Source: Bacteroidota bacterium
GTDB taxonomy: Bacteria; Bacteroidota; Bacteroidia; Sphingobacteriales; Sphingobacteriaceae
Assembly: GCA_013286325.1 (NCBI GenBank)
Contig: JABDFZ010000001.1
Span: forward strand, 37,429-101,428
Length of the DNA stretch: 64,000 nt
Direction of reading: 5' to 3'
In this document: positions 53,307 through 61,059 of the stretch, one piece after another
Layout: every line of letters begins with the position of its first letter
Position numbering within the stretch: position 1 is the stretch's first letter
The notes under the pieces: generated by a model
Databases searched by the model: none
What the model was told of the DNA's origin: nothing
Seen by the model: the letters and a program-made list of their open reading frames with translations, nothing else
Program-made: the position numbers and the translations under genes

Positions 53307-54644
53307 ATGAAAAGGATCAGCTATTTAATTATTCTTTCTATTTGCTTGCTGCTTGTTGCTTCTTTAAAGGTTGCAGCCCAGGAACAGGAGGAAGAAGCTG
53401 TTGAGACTGGAGATGTTGTGCTGAAACCTATGCCTCAAAACAAAAATGCCCTTTTCAAAAGCAATGAAGAGATAAGGTACAAAATACAGGTAAGCAATAA
53501 TACAAACCAATATCAAAACGGAAAGATCTCTTATATAATCACAACCGATGAAGGGAAAAAAATCGCTATTGATTCGGTTCATTTGAGCATCAGGGGTAGC
53601 TCTAATAAGGAGCTACTGATAAAGATCTCACCAAAAGGAGCCGGATTCTACAGGATAAATTTTATAGTGAACCTGCCTGAATATGATGATACCGTGAGAA
53701 GAGTATTTGGTGTAGATCCTGAAAAGATCCGATCGCAATTGCATAAACCTACCGATTTTGATGTTTTCTGGAAACAAAGCCGCGAGCAGTTGGCAAAGGT
53801 AGTCCCAAGTTATCGGGTATTGGAACGACGTGACCTCTCAACCGACGAGAAAAGGGTCTATGCAGTCGAAATGCGTTCGTATGGTGATATACTGATCCGC
53901 GGCTGGTTAGTTATTCCGCGCGACGGGAAAAAGTTTCCGGTACACTATCGTGTTCCGGGGTATGTAGTTACGTTAAAGCCTAATATGGATAACGACGACT
54001 TTATTGCGTTCGACCTGAATGTGCGCGGAAACGGCAACAGTAAGGACGTAATTAATATCGGTACAGACATTTACTCTGTAGTAAACATCGATAATAAGGA
54101 TAAATACATTTACAGAGGTGTATATATGGATTGCCTGCGCGGGCTCGATTTTTTGTATTCGCATGCTAACCTGGGTATTGATACATCCAAGATTTTTGTT
54201 GAGGGAGGAAGTCAGGGTGGTTCGTTAGCACTGATTACTGCAGCGCTTGATAAAAGGGTGAAATTATTAACCATTCAGGTGCCTTTATATGCCGATATCC
54301 ATGATAACTTCGCGATATCAGAATCGTACGATAAACAGGTTTTTCCATTTAAAGTATTCAGGAAATATCAGAGTCAGCATGCCGGCTTTACATGGGATAA
54401 ATTCTTCAGCACATTTGATTATTACGATCCGCAAAATTTTGCTCCGATGGTAAAATGCCCAGTGCTGATGGGGATAGGATTACTTGACCAGTTTTGCCCG
54501 CCGCGCTGCAGCATGTCTTTGTACAACCATATCGGCAGTACGAACAAGGAGTTTGTTTGTGTACCAAACTCCACTCACGAAGTAAATTTTAATTATTTCA
54601 TGTTCCAGAATTTATGGCTCCGCGAAAAATTCAGGATACCCTAA
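53307..54644 (+). CDS. AXE1/CE7-like acetyl esterase with N-terminal beta domain, pair 1
   Basis: The 445-residue protein has a signal peptide (ISYLIILSICLLLVASLKVAAQ), an N-terminal beta-sandwich-like domain (about 40-145) and a CE7-type hydrolase. The nucleophile is S302 in EGGSQGGSLAL, the acid D is in GIGLLDQFCPPRC and the His is in STHEVNF. The CE7 family deacetylates acetylated xylo-oligosaccharides or cephalosporins. Its export suggests deacetylation of envelope or imported glycans. It is a paralog of 54904-56217 and follows a barrel gene. Confidence 0.87.
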   Translation: MKRISYLIILSICLLLVASLKVAAQEQEEEAVETGDVVLKPMPQNKNALFKSNEEIRYKIQVSNNTNQYQNGKISYIITTDEGKKIAIDSVHLSIRGSSNKELLIKISPKGAGFYRINFIVNLPEYDDTVRRVFGVDPEKIRSQLHKPTDFDVFWKQSREQLAKVVPSYRVLERRDLSTDEKRVYAVEMRSYGDILIRGWLVIPRDGKKFPVHYRVPGYVVTLKPNMDNDDFIAFDLNVRGNGNSKDVINIGTDIYSVVNIDNKDKYIYRGVYMDCLRGLDFLYSHANLGIDTSKIFVEGGSQGGSLALITAALDKRVKLLTIQVPLYADIHDNFAISESYDKQVFPFKVFRKYQSQHAGFTWDKFFSTFDYYDPQNFAPMVKCPVLMGIGLLDQFCPPRCSMSLYNHIGSTNKEFVCVPNSTHEVNFNYFMFQNLWLREKFRIP

Positions 54645-54903
54645 AACCTGATAACTGTTGAAATGTTTACCCATTAATTAAAGAATAATAATATATAAGT
54701 GAATTGAAATATCCCCAAAAGGGCTATTTTTAACCTAATTAAGCACGTAACAGATAGTATTAATATAAAGGTTAAACAATAAAGTAAATTTCGGCACGGT
54801 AATAGCCATACAAGGCCGATAAAAAAGTTAAAATCAGGCTAATGCTGATTATTAAACATTTTGCAGAGGTTAAAATACTTCGGCTAAATTTATGAGTTAA
54901 AAT

Positions 54904-56217
54904 ATGATGGTAAGATTTACAAATAAATTCTCAACTTTAGTTTGCATGCTGGTTGCCATTTTAGCAACACAGCAGGCATTTGCGCAAGGCGGGAGTAGTG
55001 AAGGCACGGTAAATGCCGTTGTGACCACGCATAGCAATGACGGTATTTTTAATTCAACAGCATCTTATACATTCGATGTTACCAACAACTACCCAAATCA
55101 GCAGGTTGGACGGGTTAAATATGTGGTAACTACCGAATCAGGCAAAAAATTAAAATCAGATTCGGTACATGTAAGCCTCGGCAAAAACAGCTCAGCCAGT
55201 TACAATTTTGATATTCCGGGGTTAAAATCTGGTTTTTATAAAATCAACTTCATGATCAATACCACTGATTATGACGATACAACACGTAAAGCATTTGGTA
55301 TAAAACCTGAGGATATCAGGTCGCAATATGGAAAACCTGCCGATTTTGATAAATTTTGGGATAATGCAAAAGCCGAGCTTGCTAAGGTAAAACCTGAATT
55401 TAAGGTTACTGAATTGCCAGACTCAAGCAAGGATAAGCGTAATGTATTTTTAGTTGAAATGAAATCAATAGACGGATTAACCATCAGAGGGTGGTTAACC
55501 GAGCCTATTACAAAAAACAAGAATAAAAAATTTGTAGTAATGCTGGCCCTTCCGGGCTACCAGGTTGATTTAAAGCCTCTATACGGCCTTGATCCGGATA
55601 TTGCCATTCTATCCTTAAATATAAGGGGACAGGGAAACAGCAGAGATGTAATTAATGTACGCAGGGAAACTTATATCACCCTGGGCATTGAAGATAAAAA
55701 TAAATATGTTTTACGCGGCGCTATTATGGACTGTGTGCGTGCGGTTGATTTTATATTTACACGCCCTGAATTAAGGCATGATAATATAATTGCAGTCGGC
55801 GGAAGTTTGGGTGGTTTCCTGGCGCTTGCAACTTCTGGCATTGATAAACGTATAAGCTTCTGTTCAGCTGCGAATCCTATACTTAGTGATGTACGCAATT
55901 TGGTTAGCGAAGTTGACTGGCCGTTTATTGATATAAAGAAATACGTTAATACAAGGCCGGGATTAACTTTTGATAAGGTGCTAAATAATATGGATTATTT
56001 TGATGCTAAAAATTTTGCATCAAGTATAAAATGCCGCACATTGGTTGGCATGGGTCTGGTTGATAATATTGCACCTCCAAATACAGTACAAACACTTTAT
56101 AATGGAATTACGGCAGACAAACACCTGATCATATTCAGAGACCTTGCGCACGAAATTGGTAAGAAATACGTGATATATGAAGGGCGCTGGATGCGGGATA
56201 CATTTGCATTGTTTTAA
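54904..56217 (+). CDS. AXE1/CE7-like acetyl esterase with N-terminal beta domain, pair 2
   Basis: The 437-residue paralog of 53307-54644 has a signal peptide (LVCMLVAILATQQAFAQ), the same N-terminal beta domain (SYTFDVTNNYPNQQVGRVKY, DYDDTTRKAFGIKPEDIRSQ) and the hydrolase with S301 in VGGSLGGFLAL, Asp in GMGLVDNIAPP and His in LAHEIGKKY. The nucleophile motif has L in place of Q (GSLGG versus GSQGG), which may shift substrate preference. ATG 54904 and ATG 54907 are both possible. It precedes the second barrel gene by 15 nt. Confidence 0.87.
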   Translation: MMVRFTNKFSTLVCMLVAILATQQAFAQGGSSEGTVNAVVTTHSNDGIFNSTASYTFDVTNNYPNQQVGRVKYVVTTESGKKLKSDSVHVSLGKNSSASYNFDIPGLKSGFYKINFMINTTDYDDTTRKAFGIKPEDIRSQYGKPADFDKFWDNAKAELAKVKPEFKVTELPDSSKDKRNVFLVEMKSIDGLTIRGWLTEPITKNKNKKFVVMLALPGYQVDLKPLYGLDPDIAILSLNIRGQGNSRDVINVRRETYITLGIEDKNKYVLRGAIMDCVRAVDFIFTRPELRHDNIIAVGGSLGGFLALATSGIDKRISFCSAANPILSDVRNLVSEVDWPFIDIKKYVNTRPGLTFDKVLNNMDYFDAKNFASSIKCRTLVGMGLVDNIAPPNTVQTLYNGITADKHLIIFRDLAHEIGKKYVIYEGRWMRDTFALF

Positions 56218-56232
56218 CATTAACCACAAATC

Positions 56233-57093
56233 ATGAGCCTTTTAAAAACAATTACCAAACTTTCATTTTTAACATTAGTACTTTTTATAACGGCGCAAAG
56301 CGTAAGTTATGCCGATGGTGGTTTCCCGGTAAGACCAGGCCGGTTATTGATAGCCCCTTCTGTAAGCTACTTTTTTGCTAACTCTCAATGGGACTCCACC
56401 GGAGTAAAAAAAGCATTTGCAAACAACGGCCGTTTTTCGTCGGTTGGTGTTACATTATATGCAGAATATGGAATAAGCAGGAAATTTGCAGCGGTAGCCT
56501 CGGTTCCGTTTGTATATAATATGTATACCCAAAACACTGCCCCAACCAGCACTAATAGCTCTGGCCTTGCCGATATGGAAACAGGCTTAAGATATTACCT
56601 GGCTAATATTGATTTTATTTACTATTTTTCTATCCAGGGAACAGCTATTACGCCTTTATATTCAAATAACGCCAGCTTAGGTTATGGCCAGGAAGGTGCG
56701 GAACTAAAACTTGCATTTTCCGGAACTGGTAAATTGGGAACTTTAAGTACTTACTTTAATGCGGCCGATGGCATACGCCAGTATTTTGGCACAAACGGCC
56801 CTATTCAAAACAGGTACAACGCAACTTTCGGGCTATCACTTGATGAGGAGTATGAAAACCAGATCTCGGCAACAGTAAGCGGGATTTATTCACAAAGTAA
56901 TGATAAAAGATTCTCGGTAATACCCGAAACAAATAAAGATTTTTCATTCCTGCAGGCCTCTATAGGTTTCGGCCATTCATTTACAAGGGAAACTTCATTG
57001 TTTTTAAGCGGTGGCCGCTTCTTAACAGGCCGTAACACAGGCATAGGTACTTCAGTATCGCTTGCCTTTATATACAGGTTGGATTACAGATAA
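56233..57093 (+). CDS. Outer-membrane beta-barrel protein, pair 2
   Basis: The 286-residue paralog of 52456-53304 has a signal peptide (LTLVLFITAQSVSYADGG). Shared features include GGFPVRPGRLLIAPSVSYFF, LYAEYGISRKFAAVASVPFV, LGYGQEGAELKLAFSGTGK and IGFGHSFTRETSLFLSGGRF, ending YRLDYR. It lies 15 nt after the second esterase, so the order of pair 2 (esterase-barrel) is the mirror of pair 1. It may serve as a porin or as an anchor for the neighbouring hydrolase; this is inference. Confidence 0.78.
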   Translation: MSLLKTITKLSFLTLVLFITAQSVSYADGGFPVRPGRLLIAPSVSYFFANSQWDSTGVKKAFANNGRFSSVGVTLYAEYGISRKFAAVASVPFVYNMYTQNTAPTSTNSSGLADMETGLRYYLANIDFIYYFSIQGTAITPLYSNNASLGYGQEGAELKLAFSGTGKLGTLSTYFNAADGIRQYFGTNGPIQNRYNATFGLSLDEEYENQISATVSGIYSQSNDKRFSVIPETNKDFSFLQASIGFGHSFTRETSLFLSGGRFLTGRNTGIGTSVSLAFIYRLDYR

Positions 57094-57102
57094 TTTTAGC
57101 TG

Positions 57103-57165
57103 AAAGCAAAGAAATTAGAAGCCGGAGTTTATTGAATATTTCAATAGCTTTCGGCTTTTTGCTTT
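57103..57165. terminator. Bidirectional terminator hairpin
   Basis: AAAGCAAA...AAGCCG pairs with CGGCTT-TTTGCTTT, with an inner TATTGAA / TTCAATA stem. It lies between the convergent barrel gene and SRPBCC gene. Confidence 0.7.
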
Positions 57166-57169
57166 AAGT

Positions 57170-57643
57170 TTAATGCCCGAACTCCCCGAACATTTCCTTT
57201 ATTGCTTTTTCGCGGTAACTGAAAATGTCTTTGATTTGTTTATCTACTAAAATTTTATTGGCCCAGGTACCAATAAAGCCATATGGGATGGCATAGTGTA
57301 AAATATCATTCATCAGTACCCCTCCATTTATAGCTTTGAAATGATGCTGATGATGCCACAGGGCATAAGGACCAAAGCGTTGTTCGTCCACAAAATATTC
57401 GCCTTCTTTTACATGGGTTATCTCAGTCATCCAGTTCATCTTTATGCCTAATACCGGCGCTATTTTGTAAGTAATAATCATCCCGGCATAAATTTTAGTG
57501 GTCTCCGTAAAATCCGAAGTAACCTTAAAGCTCATGTTCTTAGGGGTAATTTTAGCGAGATTTAGTGGTGATGAAAAAAAGTCCCAGGCTTCATTTAAGG
57601 TAATGGGGATGGCTTGTTCAGTTTTTACCAGGTATGTTTTCAT
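57170..57643 (-). CDS. SRPBCC (START-like) family protein
   Basis: The 157-residue protein YLVKTEQAIPITLNEAWDFF at the N-terminus, then SSPLNLAKITPKNMSFKV, YKIAPVLGIKMNWMTEITHV and GPYALWHHQHHFKAINGGVL fit the SRPBCC ligand-binding domain (Bet v 1/START-like fold). Members bind hydrophobic ligands; in many Bacteroidota and Proteobacteria this subgroup sits next to CRY-DASH or photolyase genes. Here it is about 28 kb from the photolyase, so a functional link is only suggestive. The ligand is unknown. Confidence 0.85.
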   Translation of the reverse strand: MKTYLVKTEQAIPITLNEAWDFFSSPLNLAKITPKNMSFKVTSDFTETTKIYAGMIITYKIAPVLGIKMNWMTEITHVKEGEYFVDEQRFGPYALWHHQHHFKAINGGVLMNDILHYAIPYGFIGTWANKILVDKQIKDIFSYREKAIKEMFGEFGH

Positions 57644-57691
57644 AAAGCATGTAAAATAGTGTGTTTGGCGATTGAACCATTATCAGACTCC

Positions 57692-58240
57692 TTAATGTTT
57701 CTCAGCTTGTACCTGTTTCATGGCCTTTTCCAATTCCTTAATGAATTTTGGCTTATAAGGCGGGTTGCCATTTTTCTGCTGAATATCTAAAGTAAACATT
57801 GCTCCATTATTCCTGGAATTATTAGTCATAATTGAAATCATGACTTTATCGTTCGTTTTTAAAGTCCAATTTAAATCTTTATTTATTCTTTTATAATCTG
57901 ATTTAGGATTATCGAACCTGGCTATTAAGGCCGGCATATATTTAACGTTACTGAACCCGGTCATATAATGAATACAAACCCCTTTAGGAGAAAACATAAA
58001 AAGTCTTATAAATATTCCGGTCCGGTCAATCGTTGTGGAAGGAAATTCATACATTAATTGATTTCCCTGGGTATTTGTAATAATATCGAGAGTTACAACC
58101 TCCTTTTTTAAAATTCCTTGCTGCCCTTTCATGTATTCCTTTATCTGTTTCACATTGGCATTCAGCAATTCCTGACACTTTACTTCTGATCTTATAAATA
58201 AAACCAATAAAAGAGATATACCTAATCTTAATGCTTTCAT
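57692..58240 (-). CDS. Exported protein of unknown function
   Basis: I start at the ATG 58240 (MKALRLGISLLLVLFIRSEV then KCQ), a signal peptide, giving 182 residues. The ORF-track start 13 codons earlier overlaps the neighbouring gene and precedes the signal. The mature part (IKEYMKGQQGILKKEVVTLD, YEFPSTTIDRTGIFIRLFMF, WTLKTNDKVMISIMTNNSRN) looks like a small alpha/beta domain. I know no family. It may be cotranscribed with the membrane protein gene just upstream. Confidence 0.6.
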   Translation of the reverse strand: MKALRLGISLLLVLFIRSEVKCQELLNANVKQIKEYMKGQQGILKKEVVTLDIITNTQGNQLMYEFPSTTIDRTGIFIRLFMFSPKGVCIHYMTGFSNVKYMPALIARFDNPKSDYKRINKDLNWTLKTNDKVMISIMTNNSRNNGAMFTLDIQQKNGNPPYKPKFIKELEKAMKQVQAEKH

Positions 58241-58268
58241 TTTTTGTGGCCAAACAATCCTATTTATT

Positions 58269-58589
58269 TTATCTCTCATAAATAGTATCTCTACTATTTT
58301 TTCTTATTAGCATAATTAACAAATTGTCTTTCTTTTTAATTATAGTATCTCCAACGTGAATTTTAATTTGCCTATCCCACTGTACATTATAAAGATAATA
58401 TTTTTTATAATGTACTGTTACAGAAGGAGTGTGTTGCCCATCGTAGCTAACTTTTTGAACAGGTCCTTTAAAACTCCATTTTAAAGCTTTTTTAGGCTCA
58501 AGAATGCTATTAGTAATAAATATAATTACCATTACAAAAAAAATAATTTTCACAGCTGAATCGTACTCTCTCTTAACATTTAAATCCAT
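58269..58589 (-). CDS. Single-pass membrane protein of unknown function
   Basis: I start at the ATG 58589 (MDLNVKREYDSAVKIIFFVM); the TTG at 58616 is less likely. The 106-residue protein has one hydrophobic segment (IIFFVMVIIFITNSI) and a basic, strand-rich domain (HTPSVTVHYKKYYLYNVQWD, KIHVGDTIIKKKDNLLIMLI). No family is recognised. It ends 28 nt before the start of the 57692-58240 gene. Confidence 0.55.
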   Translation of the reverse strand: MDLNVKREYDSAVKIIFFVMVIIFITNSILEPKKALKWSFKGPVQKVSYDGQHTPSVTVHYKKYYLYNVQWDRQIKIHVGDTIIKKKDNLLIMLIRKNSRDTIYER

Positions 58590-58618
58590 ATAGCAGCTTT
58601 GTGTATCTGTATCCAAAT

Positions 58619-59086
58619 TTATTCATCAAGCCCTATTCGCATTTCGAGTAAATTTGGGATAAAACCGGCTTTTTCGTAAGCTTTAATTGCAGGCAAATTT
58701 TCATTATAAACTTCCAGTCGCATTTCGGTTACGCCCATAGAAATAACCCATTGCTTAAGCGCCTCAATAATTATATTATTTACACCCTTTCCCCTATGCT
58801 CTGGTTTTACATACATAAAGCCCAAATAGGCATGTTTAGGGTGTTTCAGGTAGACCTTTGAATCTTCTATCCGTGCATATGCAGAACCTATTAATTCGCC
58901 ATTTATTTCTGCTACAATAACCTCCACATGAGGTGCGGCAATCATTCCTGCAATGTCGTAATAGTGAATTTCGCCTTCTTTTAATGTCGGATCAAAAGGG
59001 CGTTCTGCTGTAATAATACCCTGCTCAAAGCTCAATAATATCTTTAGGTCACTTAACTCTGCCTTTCTTGTAATAATATGTTCCAT
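58619..59086 (-). CDS. GNAT family N-acetyltransferase
   Basis: The 155-residue protein has the GNAT core: VIVAEINGELIGSAYARIED, YLGFMYVKPEHRGKGVNNII (motif A with the R/Q-x-x-G-x-G/A acetyl-CoA loop RGKGV) and the final AIKAYEKAGFIPNLLEMRIG. It acetylates amino groups of an unknown substrate. Full family length is present. It is the first gene upstream of the 58269-58589 gene, with the rhodanese gene further upstream. Confidence 0.9.
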   Translation of the reverse strand: MEHIITRKAELSDLKILLSFEQGIITAERPFDPTLKEGEIHYYDIAGMIAAPHVEVIVAEINGELIGSAYARIEDSKVYLKHPKHAYLGFMYVKPEHRGKGVNNIIIEALKQWVISMGVTEMRLEVYNENLPAIKAYEKAGFIPNLLEMRIGLDE

Positions 59087-59092
59087 TGTTTT

Positions 59093-59222
59093 AATTAGTG
59101 AATTGGTAATTTAGTGAATGACTAATTGTGAATTAGCGATTTAGTGATTGAATTATCGGATGATAGGATAAATATCCTAATATTCACTCAATCACTAACT
59201 CCCCCATTCACTAATTAATATC
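59093..59222. repeat. Short-word repeat (TTAGTGAATGA / ATTCACTAATTA family)
   Basis: GTGAATTGGTAATTTAGTGA, ATGACTAATTGTGAATTAGC, TTTAGTGATTGAATT and CACTCAATCACTAAC plus CCCCATTCACTAATTA fill the gap. The last word contains the stop codon of the rhodanese gene. CCCATTCACT also occurs in the 52-bp palindrome at 39024-39075. Confidence 0.75.
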
Positions 59223-60054
59223 GTTCAATGGTAGCCATAGGTAAGTCACGTCTGGACCATTCACTCCATGAGCCAACATATAGTTTTGGTTCGGGAATGC
59301 CTGCGTAGGCCATACCTAAAAGCGTATGGCAAGCCGTAACTCCAGATCCGCAATGAACAATCACTTCGTTATGGGCTACATTGCCGATAATATCGTTATA
59401 CATGCTCCGGAGTATTTCGGGTGGCAGATATTTGCCATCGCTGTCGAGGTTTAAAACGTAGGGCAGATTTGCAGCCCCAGGGATATGCCCGGCAATAAGA
59501 TCTATCGGTTCGGTTTGGCCGAGATAGCGCGGCGTTTCCCTAACATCAATTACTATTCTGCTTTCATCCTGTGCGGCTGCACCGGCTTCGTCAATATCAA
59601 CAGTTCCTTTATAATCTCCTGTTACGGGGTATGGCTTTACGGGAGTTGGTGTGTATATATCAGTACTTAATTTTACACCTTCTTTGTTAGCTGACTGCAA
59701 GCCTCCGTTTATTACCTGCACTTGTTTATGACCGATAGCCCTGATCATCCACCATAGCCTGGCAGCGCTGAATGCGCCTGATTTGTCATCATAAATAATA
59801 ACACGACTTTCTGGAGTGATGCCCCAATCGCCTAATAGTTTAGCAAAATCTTTTACAGGGGGCAAAGGGTGCCTGCCACCAATAGAAGCATCGGTAACTT
59901 TTGCTGCAAGATGTTTATCTAGATCGGCATAAATGGCATTTTTTAAATGCCCTGCAAGGTAACGCTGATAAGAATCCTGCCCGCCGCGGGCATCGATGAG
60001 GATAGTATTCGCGCCGACGAAAGCCGGACCGTTGATTTCAATTAGTGGCGACAT
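59215..60054 (-). CDS. Two-domain sulfurtransferase (rhodanese / 3-mercaptopyruvate sulfurtransferase)
   Basis: I start at the ATG 60054 (MSPLIEINGPAFVGANTILI), giving 279 residues; the ORF-track start lies in repeat-bearing sequence upstream. There are two rhodanese domains. The N-terminal one has IDARGGQDSYQRYLAGHLKN and VIYDDKSGAFSAARLWWMIR. The C-terminal one has the active-site loop VIVHCGSGVTACHTLL with C235. CGSGVTA is the 3-mercaptopyruvate-type loop. It transfers sulfur to cyanide, thioredoxin or other thiols. Confidence 0.93.
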   Translation of the reverse strand: MSPLIEINGPAFVGANTILIDARGGQDSYQRYLAGHLKNAIYADLDKHLAAKVTDASIGGRHPLPPVKDFAKLLGDWGITPESRVIIYDDKSGAFSAARLWWMIRAIGHKQVQVINGGLQSANKEGVKLSTDIYTPTPVKPYPVTGDYKGTVDIDEAGAAAQDESRIVIDVRETPRYLGQTEPIDLIAGHIPGAANLPYVLNLDSDGKYLPPEILRSMYNDIIGNVAHNEVIVHCGSGVTACHTLLGMAYAGIPEPKLYVGSWSEWSRRDLPMATIERY

Positions 60055-60084
60055 AGCTGCTTCGATATTTAGTTTAGAAGAACC

Positions 60085-60168
60085 AAGATTCAAGAATCAA
60101 GAGCCAGAATTAAAGCAAAGTTGTTTCAGCTTCAGATCTTGATTCTTGGCTCCTGATTCTTGAATCTT
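60085..60168. repeat. Inverted word repeat (AAGATTCAAGAATCA family)
   Basis: AAGATTCAAGAATCAAGAGC (left, 60085-) and its reverse complement (right, 60147-60168) match over 22 nt with one mismatch. It lies between the ykuK-type gene end and the rhodanese gene, and may end the ykuK transcript. The same words form the terminator at 4062-4103. Confidence 0.7.
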
Positions 60169-60213
60169 CTTCAGATATCAAATATAGATACACCGCATTT
60201 AGTTTCGCAATTT

Positions 60214-60687
60214 TTACTGAACCATTTTATTAGCGCAGTACGAACTTGCAAAAGCTTCGGGTTTAGCCTTAAATACAAAGCCCATGCTTAAAATGTAGCC
60301 CATAGCTTCGTGCAAAGCCTGGTTCGATTTAAACATAGGGTTGGTGTTAATGTCGGCATGTACTTCCAGATCAACATCATACAGATCAAGCAGGTCGCAA
60401 AGTTTGTAAGCAATGTCGATTGATTTTTGCACTTCTGAAAGCATCCTTTCCTTAATGCTCATTTTTTGCGAGGTACGTTCCTGGTGGATAAACATAAATC
60501 CTCCTCTCTGCTCGCGTAAAAAAACAATTACGGTTGCAAAATCAGTCACATTACCTTTTACCTGCGAGTCGGTACCGATACATACTTTAAGTTTGTTGCC
60601 GAGCGCAGATTCCCTTTCAATGGCCTTCTCAACTTCTTCTAAAATGGGCGAATTGATAACCTCGCCGCTAAATTTTCTCCAGGTCAT
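60214..60687 (-). CDS. YkuK family (DUF458) RNase H-like protein
   Basis: The 157-residue protein contains KVCIGTDSQVKGNVTDFATV, SIKERMLSEVQKSIDIAYKL and VDLEVHADINTNPMFKSNQA. These are the features of the YkuK/DUF458 family, an RNase H-like fold with acidic residues D..E..D. Bacillus ykuK is its best-known relative, of unclear function. A nucleolytic role is plausible but unproven. Confidence 0.85.
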   Translation of the reverse strand: MTWRKFSGEVINSPILEEVEKAIERESALGNKLKVCIGTDSQVKGNVTDFATVIVFLREQRGGFMFIHQERTSQKMSIKERMLSEVQKSIDIAYKLCDLLDLYDVDLEVHADINTNPMFKSNQALHEAMGYILSMGFVFKAKPEAFASSYCANKMVQ

Positions 60688-61059
60688 AAATTTATTTTTA
60701 GGGTTAAATTTTAGCTGACCTTTTTACGGTCTATAAAAATAAGCGATAACGTTTCATATAAACGTGAATACAATGTGATTTATTTGTTAACATTTAATTG
60801 AATATTAACAAGTTAGCTTAATACATTAATATAAGGGTATTTCGTTTACAGAAATGGCAGTATGGGGATGCGAGAAGGATTATAGTTTATAGTCAATGGA
60901 CCATGGTCAAAAATTGGTAAAATAGAAATATAATTGGTTGAATAGCTGATAATAATCAATACTATTACAATCTTACCGTCACAAGGCCGTTACATTATGA
61001 ATGTTATAAAATTCACATTATTTCTGATACATTTATTGACAAATTAATAAACCATTAGC
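60688..61059. other. Intergenic region before the M13 peptidase operon
   Basis: This 372-nt gap separates the divergent ykuK-type and M13 genes. It holds ACGTTT-CATAT-AAACGT (60749-60765), a possible operator, and AGTCAATGGACCATGGTC at 60895, a copy of the CCATGG word family. I see no clear -33/-7 pair and no credible small ORF. Confidence 0.55.
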
